Source: Pseudomonas alkylphenolica
GTDB lineage: Bacteria > Pseudomonadota > Gammaproteobacteria > Pseudomonadales > Pseudomonadaceae
NCBI RefSeq assembly: GCF_004025535.1
Contig: NZ_QJRG01000044.1
Coordinates: 407,814 to 471,813 of the forward strand
DNA length: 64,000 nucleotides
Direction of reading: 5' to 3'
A program made the translations under genes and the position numbers. Below are positions 63,978 to 64,000 of the stretch, piece by piece. Position 1 is the first letter of the stretch, and every line of letters begins with the position of its first letter. The notes under the pieces were generated by a model that was given only the letters and a program-made list of their open reading frames with translations, ran no database searches and was not told where the DNA came from.

Positions 63978-64000
63978 GCGCGCCTCGGTTGAAGCGAAAG

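Larger units (their letters stand above)
63590..64000. other. Non-coding leader region before the probable rRNA operon
   Basis: 411 bases without a protein gene. The FNT gene starts leftward at 63589 and the three rightward promoters lie at 63696-63977. Between P1 and P2 a segment (63790-63830) has the small inverted repeat CGATCGAAAGATCG, possibly an antiterminator or processing stem. No tRNA seen. Confidence 0.6.

Overview
The window is chromosomal DNA of a gamma-proteobacterium, almost certainly a Pseudomonas of the P. putida/P. fluorescens lineage. The clues are the bra branched-chain amino-acid transporter, the QuiP acylase, an rsx-nth cluster next to metG and apbC, CcoM, and a REP palindrome of the P. 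putida type. Gene density is high. There is no phage, insertion sequence, tRNA or CRISPR in the window, and it ends in the promoter region of what looks like a ribosomal RNA operon.

Region by region. 1-4 kb: a leftward Rnf/Rsx electron-transport cluster (rsxA, B, D, G, E, then nth) that has no rsxC and has lost most of the intramembrane cluster cysteines. 4-9 kb: metG, apbC, a cold-shock gene, dcd. 9-17.5 kb: leftward genes for a zinc deacylase, a five-haem cytochrome c fused to a TsdA-like module, QuiP, a glutathione transferase, two SEC-C proteins and a lipoprotein. 17.6-20.3 kb: two tandem OmpA-like lipoproteins, DUF1145 and a collagen-like exported protein. 20.3-31.8 kb: CopD-like, dinG, a GH50-type glycoside hydrolase, a serine hydrolase, an OmpA lipoprotein with a histone-H1-like tail, pdxH, a SlyB-like lipoprotein, nhaA and a PLP enzyme. 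31.8-41.6 kb: an FAD dehydrogenase, a lipoprotein, an SDR/LysR pair, braGFEDC and DUF2288. 41.8-44 kb: a large stand-alone tubulin/FtsZ-like GTPase. 44-52 kb: an NAD(P) beta-hydroxyacid dehydrogenase, an MHYT-GGDEF-EAL protein, rapA, small proteins and ccoM. 52-55.3 kb: an aaeBXA-like efflux operon. 55.3-63.6 kb: two more SDR/LysR pairs, a GAF histidine kinase, a MASE2 diguanylate cyclase, an MBL hydrolase and an FNT-family channel. 63.6-64 kb: three tandem sigma70 promoters.

Themes. Electron transfer recurs: a reduced Rnf complex, the five-haem cytochrome, and the cbb3 oxidase subunit CcoM. The last two each have an Anr/FNR-type box placed about 41.5 bases from a plausible start site, so both are predicted to be switched on at low oxygen. 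The cell envelope is the second theme (three OmpA-type lipoproteins, SlyB, collagen-like protein, small lipoproteins), and cyclic-di-GMP turnover the third.

The most unusual items are the tubulin-like GTPase, the cofactor-depleted Rnf cluster, the five-haem TsdA fusion, and a strong hairpin that buries the ribosome-binding site of the second tandem OmpA gene. All family assignments come from reading motifs by eye and from remembered family sequences; no database search was run.
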